Shown: in pieces, positions 12,101-22,444 of the stretch | How the letters are laid out: each line of letters starts with the position of its first letter | How positions within the stretch are numbered: position 1 is the first letter of the stretch | Source: Heliocidaris erythrogramma | Lineage: Eukaryota > Echinodermata > Echinoidea > Camarodonta > Echinometridae | Direction: 5' to 3' | DNA: 64,000 bases | Assembly: GCA_025617745.1 (NCBI GenBank) | Contig: CM046870.1 | Coordinates: 21,905,501-21,969,500, forward strand | Position numbers and translations under genes: made by a program | Notes under the pieces: model-generated | Told to the model about the DNA's origin: nothing | The model's database searches: none | What the model saw: the letters and a program-made list of their open reading frames with translations, nothing else

Positions 12101-15100
12101 AGAATTACAGTGATTTATACCGATTAAAGAGATTAACATTATTAGGCGCTCAATAAATCTGAGGACCAAGTTAAGCCTGTGCCCTGTCTTATAAAGTGTT
12201 GCAATTGATCCAAGTCCTCCAACCAGTCACAATTTTACAAACTCCTATCTCTTAAGTACAGAGTAGGGATTGGTATCAAGTTGCAATCTGTTTTAAAGAG
12301 GAAGTTGAGTTCTGGTAAAAGGTGAAAAATAATTTGTGAAATTTCTCATTCATTTCATGTCAGTTTGAAAGAATATCATAGTAGAAATGCCTCCTTAAAA
12401 GGATAGCTCTTCAAGTGCCCTCGTATCAGAAATGTGACAAGAAATAGCTGAAGTGGTTGGGCCGAACATTATGCCACATGTGTGTGTGAAGTCCCGTATA
12501 CCAATTTCTGTGTGCTGTTCATGTACTTTTCAGAGAGACTGGTTCAATTTCTCATTATTTTGATGATTCCAAAAACCTCACAGTATACACCAGTTCATGT
12601 GTAGACATGATCAACCTACCCAGTTGCTTTGAAAAAGTTTCTTTCACAATGTAGTTGCTGAACCAGAACTCAACTTTATCTTTAAAGATCACATTGCAAG
12701 AAAATCACATATATGACAATTAATGTATCACTAGAAACTGGGAAGCTTACAGATGGCAATCGTATAAGTTTTATGTCAACTGCGTATCTGATGATTATAA
12801 AAACAACATAAATAAAAGCTCTTCTTCGCATCTGGAATATCCGAGGATTCGCCAGAAATATAGCGATGTTTTGATGTCGTCACACTAGGGATCGAGCCTG
12901 CTTAAGCAGACGACGTCCTATAATGAATGAACGTAATTGCAATGCAATTATTTATCAAATTATTAAGAGTTTGGTATATTTAACATGACCTTATTTCACA
13001 CCATTCTAAAAGGGAAAGTGAAACTGAAATAAACCCCATTTTCAAATTGAAAAGCCCTCCGAATAATAGCATGGATGTATTCGTTCCCTCTTGAAACGCC
13101 GAACATGCCCCGGTGTAAGCAGCTGAAAATACAATGGCGTCTTATTTTGTTCACAAGTGACCGATTCCTTTATTTTTTTAACGCTGCATTTTTCATCAAA
13201 ATAATACCATACACGAAGTTAAGACTTAAGAGTGAGGCATTAACAGACTAACATTAAGACTGACGCTAGTCAAGTAAGAGAAATAAGTGAAGAGGAGATG
13301 ACAAAACAGGCACTGAAAAATGTGTAAGATGTTATGGGACATCGTCTGCTTAGACAGGACTGGTCCTTCGTGTGTCGTCACACATCTCAGCAGCGTTCAA
13401 GGAGCTCTTCAGCTGCTATATCGGGGGCTGTATTTTACCGTTTTATAATTGATAATAATCATTACTTCAAATGTTTCCAAGCGTTGAATTTTGGATAACC
13501 TCGTTTAATTTATGCCATATATGCAATAAAAAGTATTAAGCCAATATTTACTTTGATGGAATTTTCTTGTAATGTGATCTTTAAACAATCACAAGTTTTG
13601 AGAAGACTAGGCCCTGGTTTAACCTGGTCTGCTTTGGTCTGCCTTCTGCCTTCATGTATATTTAACAGTTGAAATGCCAAAAGTCTGTTGTTTAGCTGAT
13701 GACATGGAATCAAGTAAACAACAACAAAGGAGGAAAAAAAAGCATCAGAAAAAGCTACGGGAGTAATAGAGAATAATGAAAACTAAAATCAGCCTATATA
13801 TCCTATATATCAGCCTATATATCATCAAGACTTAGTCATCCTTCGTTCCTCCTCTTCTGCCAGACCCCTCCGTTTATCTTCCTCTCTCCAATTATCTTAT
13901 GGCCCACGTACAAAAAGCCGGTATGGCGACCGAGCCTTTTCATCCATTGCCCCCACCCTTTGAAACAAACTCCCATCCCATATTCAGAATGCCACATCTA
14001 TCGAATCATTTAAAATCCTCCTAAAAACCCATCTTTTTAAGCAGTTGTAATTTTATGGAGGCGCATACATGTAGTTACTGTATTGCTTTTATGTTATCGT
14101 GTTTAATAGTTTACTTACTTAGACAGACAACCGGTGCGCTTAGAAATGCCCGTATAAAGCGCTATATAAATGCAATTATTAGGTGATCTGTCGTACATCG
14201 ACAGATCACCTCTTAATTTCGTCAAGATTTTTCTTCTTTATTATTTATTATTTATTCTTTATTTATTTTTATTTTTCGCCCCTTTTCTTGTTACCATGAT
14301 TCCTCAAAAAGTTCATTCTCAATTTTCTTCAAATTTTCGTCACTTATCAGACTTGTTAATGTCAAGATGTGGCATCTCATTCAAGGTCATCAGGTTATCA
14401 TGACGTCATCAAGACGCCATTTTGTAAATTTACAAGATCGATTATATCTTCATAATCGATCATCAAAAATCAACTATATTTACATCACATAAACTTCACA
14501 TGACGGGTCATCAGGTCATGTCCTCACAGGTCATCTAGAGGTCAGGACGTACGCGTACGCGCGCGTCAAAATTTTAAAATGCTCAAAATCACGTAGGATC
14601 AAGTCTGCACACGTTTCAGGTCAGTTTGAGCATTTCAAAAATGTCCGTGCGTAAGCGTCCGCGCGCGCGTTTTACGCGCGCACAAATCGTAAATAACGTT
14701 AGAACACTGTTTTTTTTATTGATTTGCAATCCTGACACTTTTCTTCATCATTTCCATCAATTTGAATCAATTTCAATCAATAATAAGGTCGTACGGGCGC
14801 GTCAAATTTCGAAATCCGTGCGCGCGTCTATGGCGAAAATAACGTAAAAACGTGCAAAAACATGCCTCTACAAAATTCATTGTAGCTCGTTAGATAGTCC
14901 GTTGACCCCCAATTTTTTTGTCATCATCAGGTAGGGTATGAATCATAGATTTCATTTCATGTATCATTTCATCCATATAAACATTATAACGTCATCAAAA
15001 TGGCGCCAGAAGTCAAAATTTCCATTTTTCATGTTTTGACGTCATCACATGTATGCAAATTTGGCTCCAGATTCGTAATTATTGGTCGTTTTTCTCCCAA

Positions 15101-18100
15101 ATTTTGATATGTTATAGCTGCAACAATTCTCTACGAGACATCTTGCCACCATTATTCATTTTGATGACGTCATCACACTGAAATCTTCAATTAAAGACGA
15201 CATGTCAAATTTTTCCCTATTTGCGTGTTATGTCTATGGAAGATGATTTTTTTTCGAATCATGAATCTACATGACATCGTTCTCTGAGCAGTATCTCAGT
15301 TATTTTTGGTCTATTTCCTTCCAGATTTTAATATGTTGTAGCTGAGACTATAAGCTTTTATTAGTAAGCCCTCCAATTTTTGATCAGATGTCGGGATCAT
15401 GCCCAATTTTTCAGTACCAAATGGGATTTGAGAATCACGTTTTTCGTTTACGTGTTATCTCTATGGGAAATATTTTGGTCTATCGGTAAAGCACATGACT
15501 ACCATGGTCAAGGTACCTGGTTCGATCCCCGGGGCCGATTTTTTTTTTTTTTTTTTTGCTTCTTTTTACTTGTCATTTTACCATCCTCTACGACTATTAT
15601 AACATAAACAATCACAAACCAAGTAATAAAATGCCTTATTTTGCATGTTATGTCTATTGCAAAGTGCTGTGCAGTGGTTTATGTATATCCCTATGGAAAA
15701 TCTGTTTCACTGACGTGTATTAAAGCTATCCTACAATATCATTAGTCCTATTAGATATCACAATTTCTCAAAATTGGCTTAGTCAATTATCTTAATTATC
15801 TTATTGTGACGTCATCTAGACGCCATTTTCTACAAATCAACTTATGGTCGTATCTTCATAACGAAATGTGATTTCTCGTTCATATTTGGCATGGTTAACG
15901 TCACTGTCATTGCAGTCATGATCCTTACCATTATCCCCATCATTATCATCATTATCATTATCATCATTATATCATCAATCATCTTCAAAATCACCAACAC
16001 CATAATCATCATGAATATCATTATCATCACCATCATTATATTATCATCTTCATCATCATCACCATTATCATCATGACCGTAATCTTTTTACAATGACCGT
16101 TTCACACATTTTGCTACATTCCTGTCCTCAAGAAGCATCTCCATTCATGGCATTCTTGACTTCCTATCTTCAGTTTAGCATTTCCCCATTATTATGATCA
16201 TCCTGATTACAATCATGATCGTACAAAGTGAAAGACAGATCACCTAATTCGTCATGACGAATTAAACTCTAGTTATTATTATTATTATACAAGCCTAACT
16301 CTTCTTCCTTGCCTGTATAGATTAACTGCTACGTCCTCCTCATTGTTTGCATATCCACCTTCATTTTGAGTGAAACTAAAACCAGTTCCAACCTGAAAAC
16401 AAGGAAGAGGAAATTAACACCAAAATAAATCATTCACATTAAGAAGATATGATCTATGCAGCGCATATAGTTAAAGGCTTTTTTCAAGATCTTTAATGAA
16501 AATGAAAGTAAGCTTATTGTGCACAAAAATTCACTTGTTTAAAAAAATTTGTTCCTACATTCAGATTACCAGTATCAAATGCACAAAGACAATAAAACCC
16601 CCACAATCATCTATCCCAGTCATGACACACCTTTTGAGTAACTCTCCCTCTCTTCTATACTAAAAGATTTATGAATGAAAATGGAAATTTACGAAAATTT
16701 TCAATAAGAGCAAAAGGGAGAGATGCAAAAAAATACATCACATCATTGCCAATAGATTTTTATAGATTACAACTTTTAAAAATCGAAATAGGCCTAAGGT
16801 TAATTATACTTAGTACCTACTGGGTTATCTATGTACAGCATAGAGTACTTCTGAGTCCATGCCCATTTCCTGGGTTGCACTGAAAATTAGAAGAAAAAGA
16901 GCAAAATCTGGATAAATCGTCAGCAAAGAGAACTGTGATTTATATTTCCCCAGCTGACAACAATAACTTCCTGTTGGATTATTGCAAAATACATCAATCA
17001 GGTTAATATAGCAGTGGTTTAGTATATATATGTTCAGTGCCAGAAGGGTGTTGATGTGCTGTAAAAGTATATGAGTTAACGACCTTCTGCATCTCAGCAG
17101 ACGATATAATGGCATACAGTGGCAGATCTACATAGGGGGGAAACCGGCCCGTGCCCCCTCTTTTGAAACCCAACTGGCATACATTAAGTACACAATGAAA
17201 AAAAAAATCCCCCTTAATTGTGTACTTTTCCGGCTCTGTGCCCCCTCTTTTACAAAATCCTGGATCCGCCCCTGATGGCATATACCAGAGATATCCACTC
17301 TTGAAATTTATAATCTCCTCCCATGCCACCAAGTTTTTGAATAATTGTCATAAATAAAATTTCCACAGTGAATTTGTACTTAAAATGTTTTTGTTTCGGT
17401 GAAAACTTGGAATGTACATTAACATCTTCAATGGACAGAAGCTTCACAATGAGGTACCCGTTTCTCCCTCGGGGAGAAAAATGCAGAAATTTCTAGTCCC
17501 AGCACAATTATTCAACATTCAAATTCTGGAGCGGGATTTGCCACCCACTTCACAGAAAGGGTTAAGTATACTGATTAGCCCAAAGTGCTATATGTTCACA
17601 ACTAGAATACAAGAAGTTGACAAATACCTACATTTTAGATCTTTTGTGACAAGGAAGGGACCATTCTCAGCAAAAAGTCCAAAGAGAGAGGAGCCTCCTG
17701 GTCCTCCTTGTAACCATAGCAACACAGGGGCAGAGGAGTCATTGTTCTGTAGGTAGGGAGAAAGAAAAAATATGATGAACTGCAAAATTACACCTTACTA
17801 CATGTAATTGCTCAAAGTTAATCAAACTGATTTAAATGTTTATCACAAGGATGACAGATTCATATTTTTAGGTTAAAGATAAAGAAGAGTACTGGAAATG
17901 AGATTGAACTGTGAAAGAAACTGTCTCAAAGCAATTGGGAAAGGTTGATTATACAGCAATTGAAAATTGGTGTATGCTGTAAGGTTTTGGAAACATGAAA
18001 ATGATAAGAAATTGACTAAATCCTACTGAGGGTCACATACACTGCACACAGAAACAAGAATATGGGACTACACACAAATGTTCGGCCTGAGCATTTCAGC

Positions 18101-19962
18101 TCGTTTCTTGTCATATTTTGAAAGTGATGAGGGCTTTTCAGGGACATGTCTACTATATAATGATAATCTTCCAAACTAACATAAAAAGACTGAGAAAGCT
18201 CATAAATCATTGTTTACCTTTCCCAAAACTCAACCTTTTCCTTAACTAAAGGCAATCAATACTACTACATGTCACCATAATATTAGATCAAAAAGGAATT
18301 GACAGATTTTGCAAGGTTTGAAGGATTACATACCTGAGCAGGGAAAAACCAGAAGAACATAGAGCTATTGTATGTGCTGTTGACAGTCAGAAATCCTGAA
18401 TTTAAAAGAACATAAAACTTGTGACCAATTGCTTTATCATGAACTGTATTTTCACACACACATTAACATATTTACAAAAAAAATGAATGAAAATCTGGGA
18501 TTTTATTTAATCTTCTTACTTTATATTAGATTTTATATATTAGAATTATAATTAGAATTAGATATTGAGTGTGCAAAGCATGCTTCCTAGCTAGGGGGCA
18601 GGGTGCAGGAAGGGGAAATTTCCCCCCTCCTGTGCGAAGCACGGAAGCATCAACGTTTCTTTGTCATCGTTCCTTGTCTCCTCCTTCTCTTCCTACCTTC
18701 TCTCACCTTTTTCCGATCTCACTCAAGCTCTCCTTTTTTTTTTTTAGGGGGGGGGGGCGACTGTCCCCACCCCCACCCCCTGACTACCCACCTGTAGTCA
18801 AATATCTCTATACAAAAATTCACAATATTCATAGTTTGAAACTATCCAATGTGTTCATTTACATTGGGGGGGATAAAAATGCAAACTTCAACAACTTCAC
18901 TTGGAAATGACAATGGTATATTTAGTTTCTCAAGATTTTCTAGTCAAACATAGTATTAAATTTAATATTTTGGTATATTAAATTTGGATCCACTACCACA
19001 GAGAGAATGTGAAAGATACCTTTAAAAATACTTTTCACAGTATAGTAGGCCTAGATTATCCGCTTTACACATATTATTTTATCATTTTTTACCTGAATAA
19101 CTTTCCACGGTGGTGCCTACGAGGGGTCCAACACGACTCAGTTTCTGACCTGAATAAAAGAACGTGAAAACAGACAAATTCAAAGACAACAAAGTATTCC
19201 AAAGATCAATTATACTATAGTGTCCCTTAACAGATCAAGATGATATAATTTCTTTTCATTTCATTCAGGAAACAAAATGGTTAATGTGATAAGTACTGTC
19301 ATTATCTAGGAACTAATTCTTGGAACAGCATCATTCAAAGAACACAGAACCCCTTGTTCCTTGTTCTCAAATAATCTGGAATGACAACATAGAAATCATT
19401 TTAACATGGTCTTATCAAATTTAACAATTGAAAATAAAGTGCTACTAAAAACAATGTCAACTGATATTATTAAAGGCAAAATGTTAAACAAGATATTTGG
19501 CAAATGTCACCATTAAGTTTTGTTCTACTATGTAATGTAACATTTTTATTTGTAATTAAAATTGGATTGTATCGTTTTGAAGCTAGCTTGTAAAAATCAT
19601 GTGCAATTCAGCCATATGGCTGCAACATTGATTTCTTCATAAACCATTTTGAATTAAATTGATTTGAATAATGTCATCCTTAATTTTGCCTCCAGAATAA
19701 AAAAAATAAAGAAAGAAGATTTCTGATATACTTTGTATTTCCTAGATTAAAATCAAAGCATACCTTCAGCTATTTGTCCGGACTCTATGTATGGTGTCAG
19801 AAACAAAGGCTGCCCAGGATCAACCCTCGACTGCCTGGCATAAGCCGGAGGGTTGGGGTGGAACATTGCCCTAAATGCACCCCTGCTGGAAGCCAAGGGT
19901 AGAGACGCAATTGCCAAAATCATGCACCCAAGAGATATAGTCTTCCAGTAAGAAGTAGCCAT
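6138..19962 (-). CDS. CPVL: Serine carboxypeptidase, CPVL-like (13 coding exons)
   Basis: Family S10 serine carboxypeptidase, expected to cleave C-terminal residues in the secretory or lysosomal pathway. Exons, 5' to 3': 19962-19764, 19149-19093, 18395-18334, 17746-17632, 16879-16821, 16392-16313, 11381-11315, 10464-10342, 9359-9228, 8652-8554, 7564-7391, 6966-6784, 6239-6138. They total 1452 bases, 483 aa plus stop, close to vertebrate CPVL. Phases agree at every junction. The start MATSYWK opens a hydrophobic signal peptide and lies one base inside an exon preceded by a TTTTACAG acceptor. Visible motifs: [11 protein letters not shown] (115-126), catalytic Ser214 in GE-SYAG with the intron splitting the motif, Asp398 in GQLDIIV, and His458 in GGGHLLP. 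No catalytic residue is missing. Intron 6 uses a GC donor. The exact paralogue is inferred from similarity to CPVL rather than to cathepsin A. Confidence 0.9.
6421..6776. mobile_element. MITE cluster with CAGTGAAACCTG-type ends, in carboxypeptidase intron 12
   Basis: Same family as 50884-51073 and 54945-55125, built of repeats of TAAAGACCACCTG and its complement. This copy is compound, with two right-end-like sequences ending near 6753 and 6776. The outer end abuts the splice donor of exon 12: TA at 6777-6778 lies within the donor hexamer at 6778-6783. Confidence 0.65.
7024..7167 (-). pseudogene. Truncated tandem copy of carboxypeptidase exon 12
   Basis: A TTTCAG acceptor precedes 7167. The first ~32 codons repeat exon 12 (6966-6784), including the Asp motif [15 protein letters not shown]; a core of more than 60 bases is identical. 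After GQDSYLNSS the sequence diverges and reaches a TAG at 7026-7024. The second half of the exon (VWKV to YQ) and a good donor are absent. If spliced in, it would end the protein before the catalytic His. It is best read as a decayed partial exon duplication; an alternative terminal exon is possible but less likely. Confidence 0.75.
7565..8553. other. Carboxypeptidase intron 10
   Basis: AT-rich intron between the exons at 8652-8554 and 7564-7391. The plus-strand open frame at 7923-8105 has no recognisable domain or splice context. No repeat family was identified. Confidence 0.5.
10027..10164. mobile_element. Foldback MITE (family also at 47797 and 59213)
   Basis: Ends GGGCCCTGTCTCATAAA and its inverted partner TTTATGAAACAGGGC. 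The interior shares GTTATAAGCTACTGAAAT and GAGCAAATTTGTCA with the copies at 47797-47938 and 59213-59352. About 138 bp, noncoding, in carboxypeptidase intron 8. Confidence 0.65.
10601..10842 (+). CDS. Possible unidentified exon, antisense in carboxypeptidase intron 7
   Basis: A pyrimidine-rich tract ending TTTATTCTACAG (10589-10600) looks like a plus-strand splice acceptor. It is followed by an open frame through an ATG at 10612 to TAA at 10842. The C-terminal residues include [16 protein letters not shown] and FTHFKP, of balanced composition. I recognise no family. It could be a terminal exon of a nested gene on the opposite strand, a retrocopy, or chance. The minus-strand frames over the same bases look no better. 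Confidence 0.25.
12297..12681. mobile_element. TTAA-flanked MITE, copy 1
   Basis: TTAA at 12293-12296 and 12682-12685 flank 385 bp. The ends read AGAGGAAGTTGAGTTCTGG and, inverted, AGATAAAGTTGAGTTCTGG (17 of 19 match). Copies 2 and 3 are at 17877-18241 and 48292-48672. TTAA target duplication is typical of piggyBac and Kolobok transposons. No transposase is encoded. Confidence 0.75.
13911..14180 (+). mobile_element. 3' end of a CR1/L2-like LINE
   Basis: The plus frame from 13911 reads [14 protein letters not shown], a stop where Trp is expected, [17 protein letters not shown] and [10 protein letters not shown], then stop at about 14049. This is the conserved C-terminal tail of L2/CR1-type reverse transcriptase ORFs. 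The 3' UTR ends AGCGCTATATAAATGCAATT followed by ATT units, the usual LINE tail. The tail resumes at 16273, so the element at 14181-16272 inserted into it. Confidence 0.65.
15473..15540 (+). other. tRNA-like segment (pseudo-tRNA or SINE head)
   Basis: A D-arm-like TATCGGTAAAGCAC, a 5-bp TGACT/GGTCA stem, then a perfect B box GGTTCGATCCC (15519-15529) and CCGGGGCC. A T run of about 18 follows, usable as a Pol III terminator. The anticodon loop is too short and the acceptor stem incomplete, so it is not a functional tRNA. Confidence 0.4.
15920..16075. repeat. ATC/ATT trinucleotide microsatellite
   Basis: Imperfect (ATC)n with interspersed ATT. Open frames on both strands here encode only low-complexity Ile/Met/Ser and are artefacts. 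Confidence 0.85.
17117..17274. mobile_element. hAT-type MITE with perfect 8-bp target duplication
   Basis: Ends CAGTGGCAGATC and GGATCCGCCCCTG. The 8-bp direct repeat ATGGCATA lies at 17109-17116 and 17275-17282. Inside carboxypeptidase intron 4. Same family as 21445-21834, 22238-22444 and 26199-26497. Confidence 0.85.
17877..18241. mobile_element. TTAA-flanked MITE, copy 2
   Basis: TTAA at 17873-17876 and 18242-18245. The interior is colinear with copies 1 and 3 (GTGAAAGAAACTGTCTCAAA near the left, TTTCCCAAAACTCAA near the right). Carboxypeptidase intron 3. Confidence 0.7.
18573..18800. repeat. G/C-run interspersed repeat
   Basis: GCAGGGTGCAGGAAGGGG followed by a CGAAGCACGGAAGC motif, a T run, a G run and C-rich DNA. 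The same order recurs at 24150-24370, so these are two copies of one family. Open frames here are proline/serine-rich artefacts. Carboxypeptidase intron 2. Confidence 0.5.
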
Positions 19963-20480
19963 TCTGTAAAACAAGATTTCAGAGGGTCATCTTCGCAATT
20001 AATGGGAAGAAAATGAATGAGAATGGATGAGAGGGGAGACATGGTCATGGAGACATTTGCTGAGCTGAAGCTAGTGTTTCCGTATTGAAATAACATGAAT
20101 AAAATAAAAATTTCACACTTAGTGTTACTGAGTAGGTTAACTCATGAAAGTCAATGCGATTAGACTAAATAGACTATTCTTAAATAGACTATGCTAAAAT
20201 CATGAAAATAATTAAGTTTCTTGTCATGCTTGTGAAGTTAGATTTAAAGTCGCTTACTAATAGTTGCATGTGTACTTTACTTCCTTAGCCTCCTTCTTGG
20301 AGAAAGACTTTTCTAAAATTAATCTGAAAACAAATTTGATCATCATCAACTGAAACTGACAATGTCAATGAAACTTGAATTTGAAAGACAGACAAAGACA
20401 AAAGTATTCTTAGATAAAAAATCCTTGACCTTAGTTGTACTTGTACACAAGCAAATGACTCAGTATAAACTATGACTTAC

Positions 20481-20760
20481 CGGTATGAATATGAGCAGAG
20501 TATGACAGTAGTAACAGTCGAGCTCAAGATGACTCTACAGTACTGCAATCTAAACTAAAGTCCAAGTCTAAGACAGTGGACAAAGACTAGTCAAACTCAA
20601 GTTAATTCAACTTCACTTTGTTGTTGTTGTTGTTGTTGTCTTTCGCTGTGGGCCTATTTCATGCCCTAGTAGTCTCCTTGGTAAACACTTGGTGTTGATT
20701 GCTCAAAGTTAAAGAACTGCTAGGTAATTTTTGATTAGCAGGCTGTGACTAGATGTCGGC
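20481..20760 (-). promoter_or_regulatory. CPVL: Likely 5' untranslated exon and start region of the carboxypeptidase gene
   Basis: The coding start lies one base inside an exon with its own acceptor, so an upstream noncoding exon is required. The best donor on the minus strand is CCG|GTAAGT with exon end at 20481. The upstream limit and promoter are not visible; a (TTG)n tract lies at 20619-20640. An alternative donor near 20975 (TTGTAAGTC) cannot be excluded. Confidence 0.4.
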
Positions 20761-21444
20761 ATTGGTGGACGAGACAAAGGATACCACCGCCCATTTAATA
20801 ATGGATCACACAATCACAGTCATTATAAATTTTAAACTTTAACTACTAGTAAGTTTAACTAAGTTAAAAATAAAAAGTTAAAACATGGTCAAGACTAATA
20901 ATATATTATTAATAAAAAATTCTAAGACTAAGACTTTTTGTAAGAGTTTATATGTCGATTTTGTGTCTTGACTTACAATTGATGAGATCGAATAATGGTA
21001 CTATAAACGTTTGATAAATAATGATATGTTACACATTACTCACATGGTAAGATTTTGCCTTCTTTTTACTTTAAATATATGAACAAAGTTGTTTTCCCGG
21101 CCGAAAAAGAGAAGAGCACTGATCAGCTTGCTGCATGCATGTGATCGACTGGCGATCACCTGACACTATTAAAAGTAGCGCGTCATCACATGACAGTAGA
21201 CAAGGAAAAGGGGCGGGGCAAGACCCACATGTCCAGGGATCGACAGGGATGTAGGCACGCGCAGTACAATTAGGAAGATGGGAATTGCTTTCTACGGCAC
21301 ATTTTGAAGTTTGGGGTCCACTTGATATTTGATATCTGAAGTAACCTAGATCTTACCTCTCATGACATGCAGTCGAAAAATGAAAACTGATTGAGAGGGT
21401 AAGATGGATTCTACTCCTTCCCCTCCCCCTCCCACCGACGAGAG
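20761..21444. other. Intergenic, nothing recognised
   Basis: Unique-looking AT-rich DNA upstream of the carboxypeptidase gene, somewhat richer in GC and CpG near 21100-21260. No open frame with coding character. Confidence 0.45.
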
Positions 21445-21834
21445 CAGGGGCGGACTCATATTTTTTATAGGGGGCACACAAATGCAGGTTTGTCAATTTT
21501 TGGAAACTGCTTGGAGGGAGACCCGTACTTTGGGGGTCTCGCCAGCTCTCGAAAAGTCGCTAAATGGGGGGGGGGGGGGGGGGGGGAGGAGGTGGCGACA
21601 AAAAAAAATAATTCCACCAGCCCTCCGAAGTTCGCTCAGTGGGGGGGGGGGGGGTATGGGGGTTCAGTTTCCCTCCATAATTCTCTGACAAGCAAAAAAA
21701 AAAGAAAAGAAAAGAAAGTTTTTTTTCATTCTAAAAGGGGGCACAATAACAAAGGGCGGCACAATGCATACCTTTCTTCCAAGGGGGGGGGGGCACGGGT
21801 CGGGTGTGCCCCCCCCCCCATAAATCCGCCACTG
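21445..21834. mobile_element. hAT-type MITE with long G and C runs
   Basis: Ends CAGGGGCGGACTC and AAATCCGCCACTG. Flanks GACGAGAG (21437-21444) and TACGAGAG (21835-21842) match at 7 of 8 bases. Contains G runs of about 22 and 14 bases. Open frames over it are Gly- or Pro-rich artefacts. Confidence 0.8.
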
Positions 21835-22237
21835 TACGAGAGAACATGGTATGGGCTTGTAGGATTCTCAAAATCATGTTCCTAAATATAAAAGAAAATA
21901 ATAATGATAATAATAAAATCAATCCCTTTCATTACGCAGGAAAATCGGATATGTGATACTTTTTTTTTTCAAATATAACAGCAAGAAATGGAACAGTTCG
22001 CATTGTAAGCTCGACTTGAAATTCTAAATTTAACTTTGATAACCCGACCGTTTAATCACATCCTGCTTGATAAATCCATGGACTATAGGCCTAATGTTCT
22101 TTTAAGTTTTTGTCTTTCAGAGATATGCTAATATTTTTATTGTACTTTTCAATTTCAAGAAAATGATGACTGCAATGAGAAATTGGGGTGGATCTGACGG
22201 TAAACACCCCCTATATACCATCAATCAATACTAGAAA

Positions 22238-22444
22238 CAATGGCCTATTTGGGCACTTCCGGCAAGCCCCCCCCCCCCCCTTTGAAAACAAATTGTACAT
22301 TGTGCCCCTCCCCCTTTTTCGGAAGAAAAACGGGATCCCCATCATCTGATGACCTTGTTCATTTTTTTGCTTGTCAGAATTTTTTCTGAGATTTGTACCC
22401 CCCCCCCTTTTCTTTTTTTAAACTAAATCCTGGATCCGCCCCTG
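22238..22444. mobile_element. hAT-type MITE
   Basis: Right end GGATCCGCCCCTG; left end starts CAATGGCC. Flanks ACTAGAAA (22230-22237) and ACTAGGAA (22445-22452) match at 7 of 8 bases. Contains C runs. Confidence 0.7.

Larger units (their letters stand above)
14181..16272 (+). mobile_element. Non-autonomous Helentron-like (Helitron2/HINE) element
   Basis: The element interrupts a LINE (ATT)n tail, leaving T on both sides and no target duplication. The left end AGGTGATCTGTC has its inverted partner GACAGATCACCT at 16234-16245, set 27 bases in from the right end. That asymmetry defines Helentron ends. A perfect 10-bp hairpin, TAATTCGTCA/TGACGAATTA (16245-16264), lies just before the 3' end AACTCTAG. 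The left end itself forms a 13-bp hairpin (14181-14211). The interior has two related blocks (near 14400 and 15805) with GACGTCATC and GACGCCATTTT, a tRNA-like segment and an ATC microsatellite. No Rep/helicase frame is present. Confidence 0.65.

Noticed and set aside
15842-16076. Ile/Met-rich open frames on both strands
   Set aside because: Translations of an ATC microsatellite.
21404-21922. Gly- and Pro-rich open frames
   Set aside because: Produced by G/C homopolymers in an hAT-type MITE.
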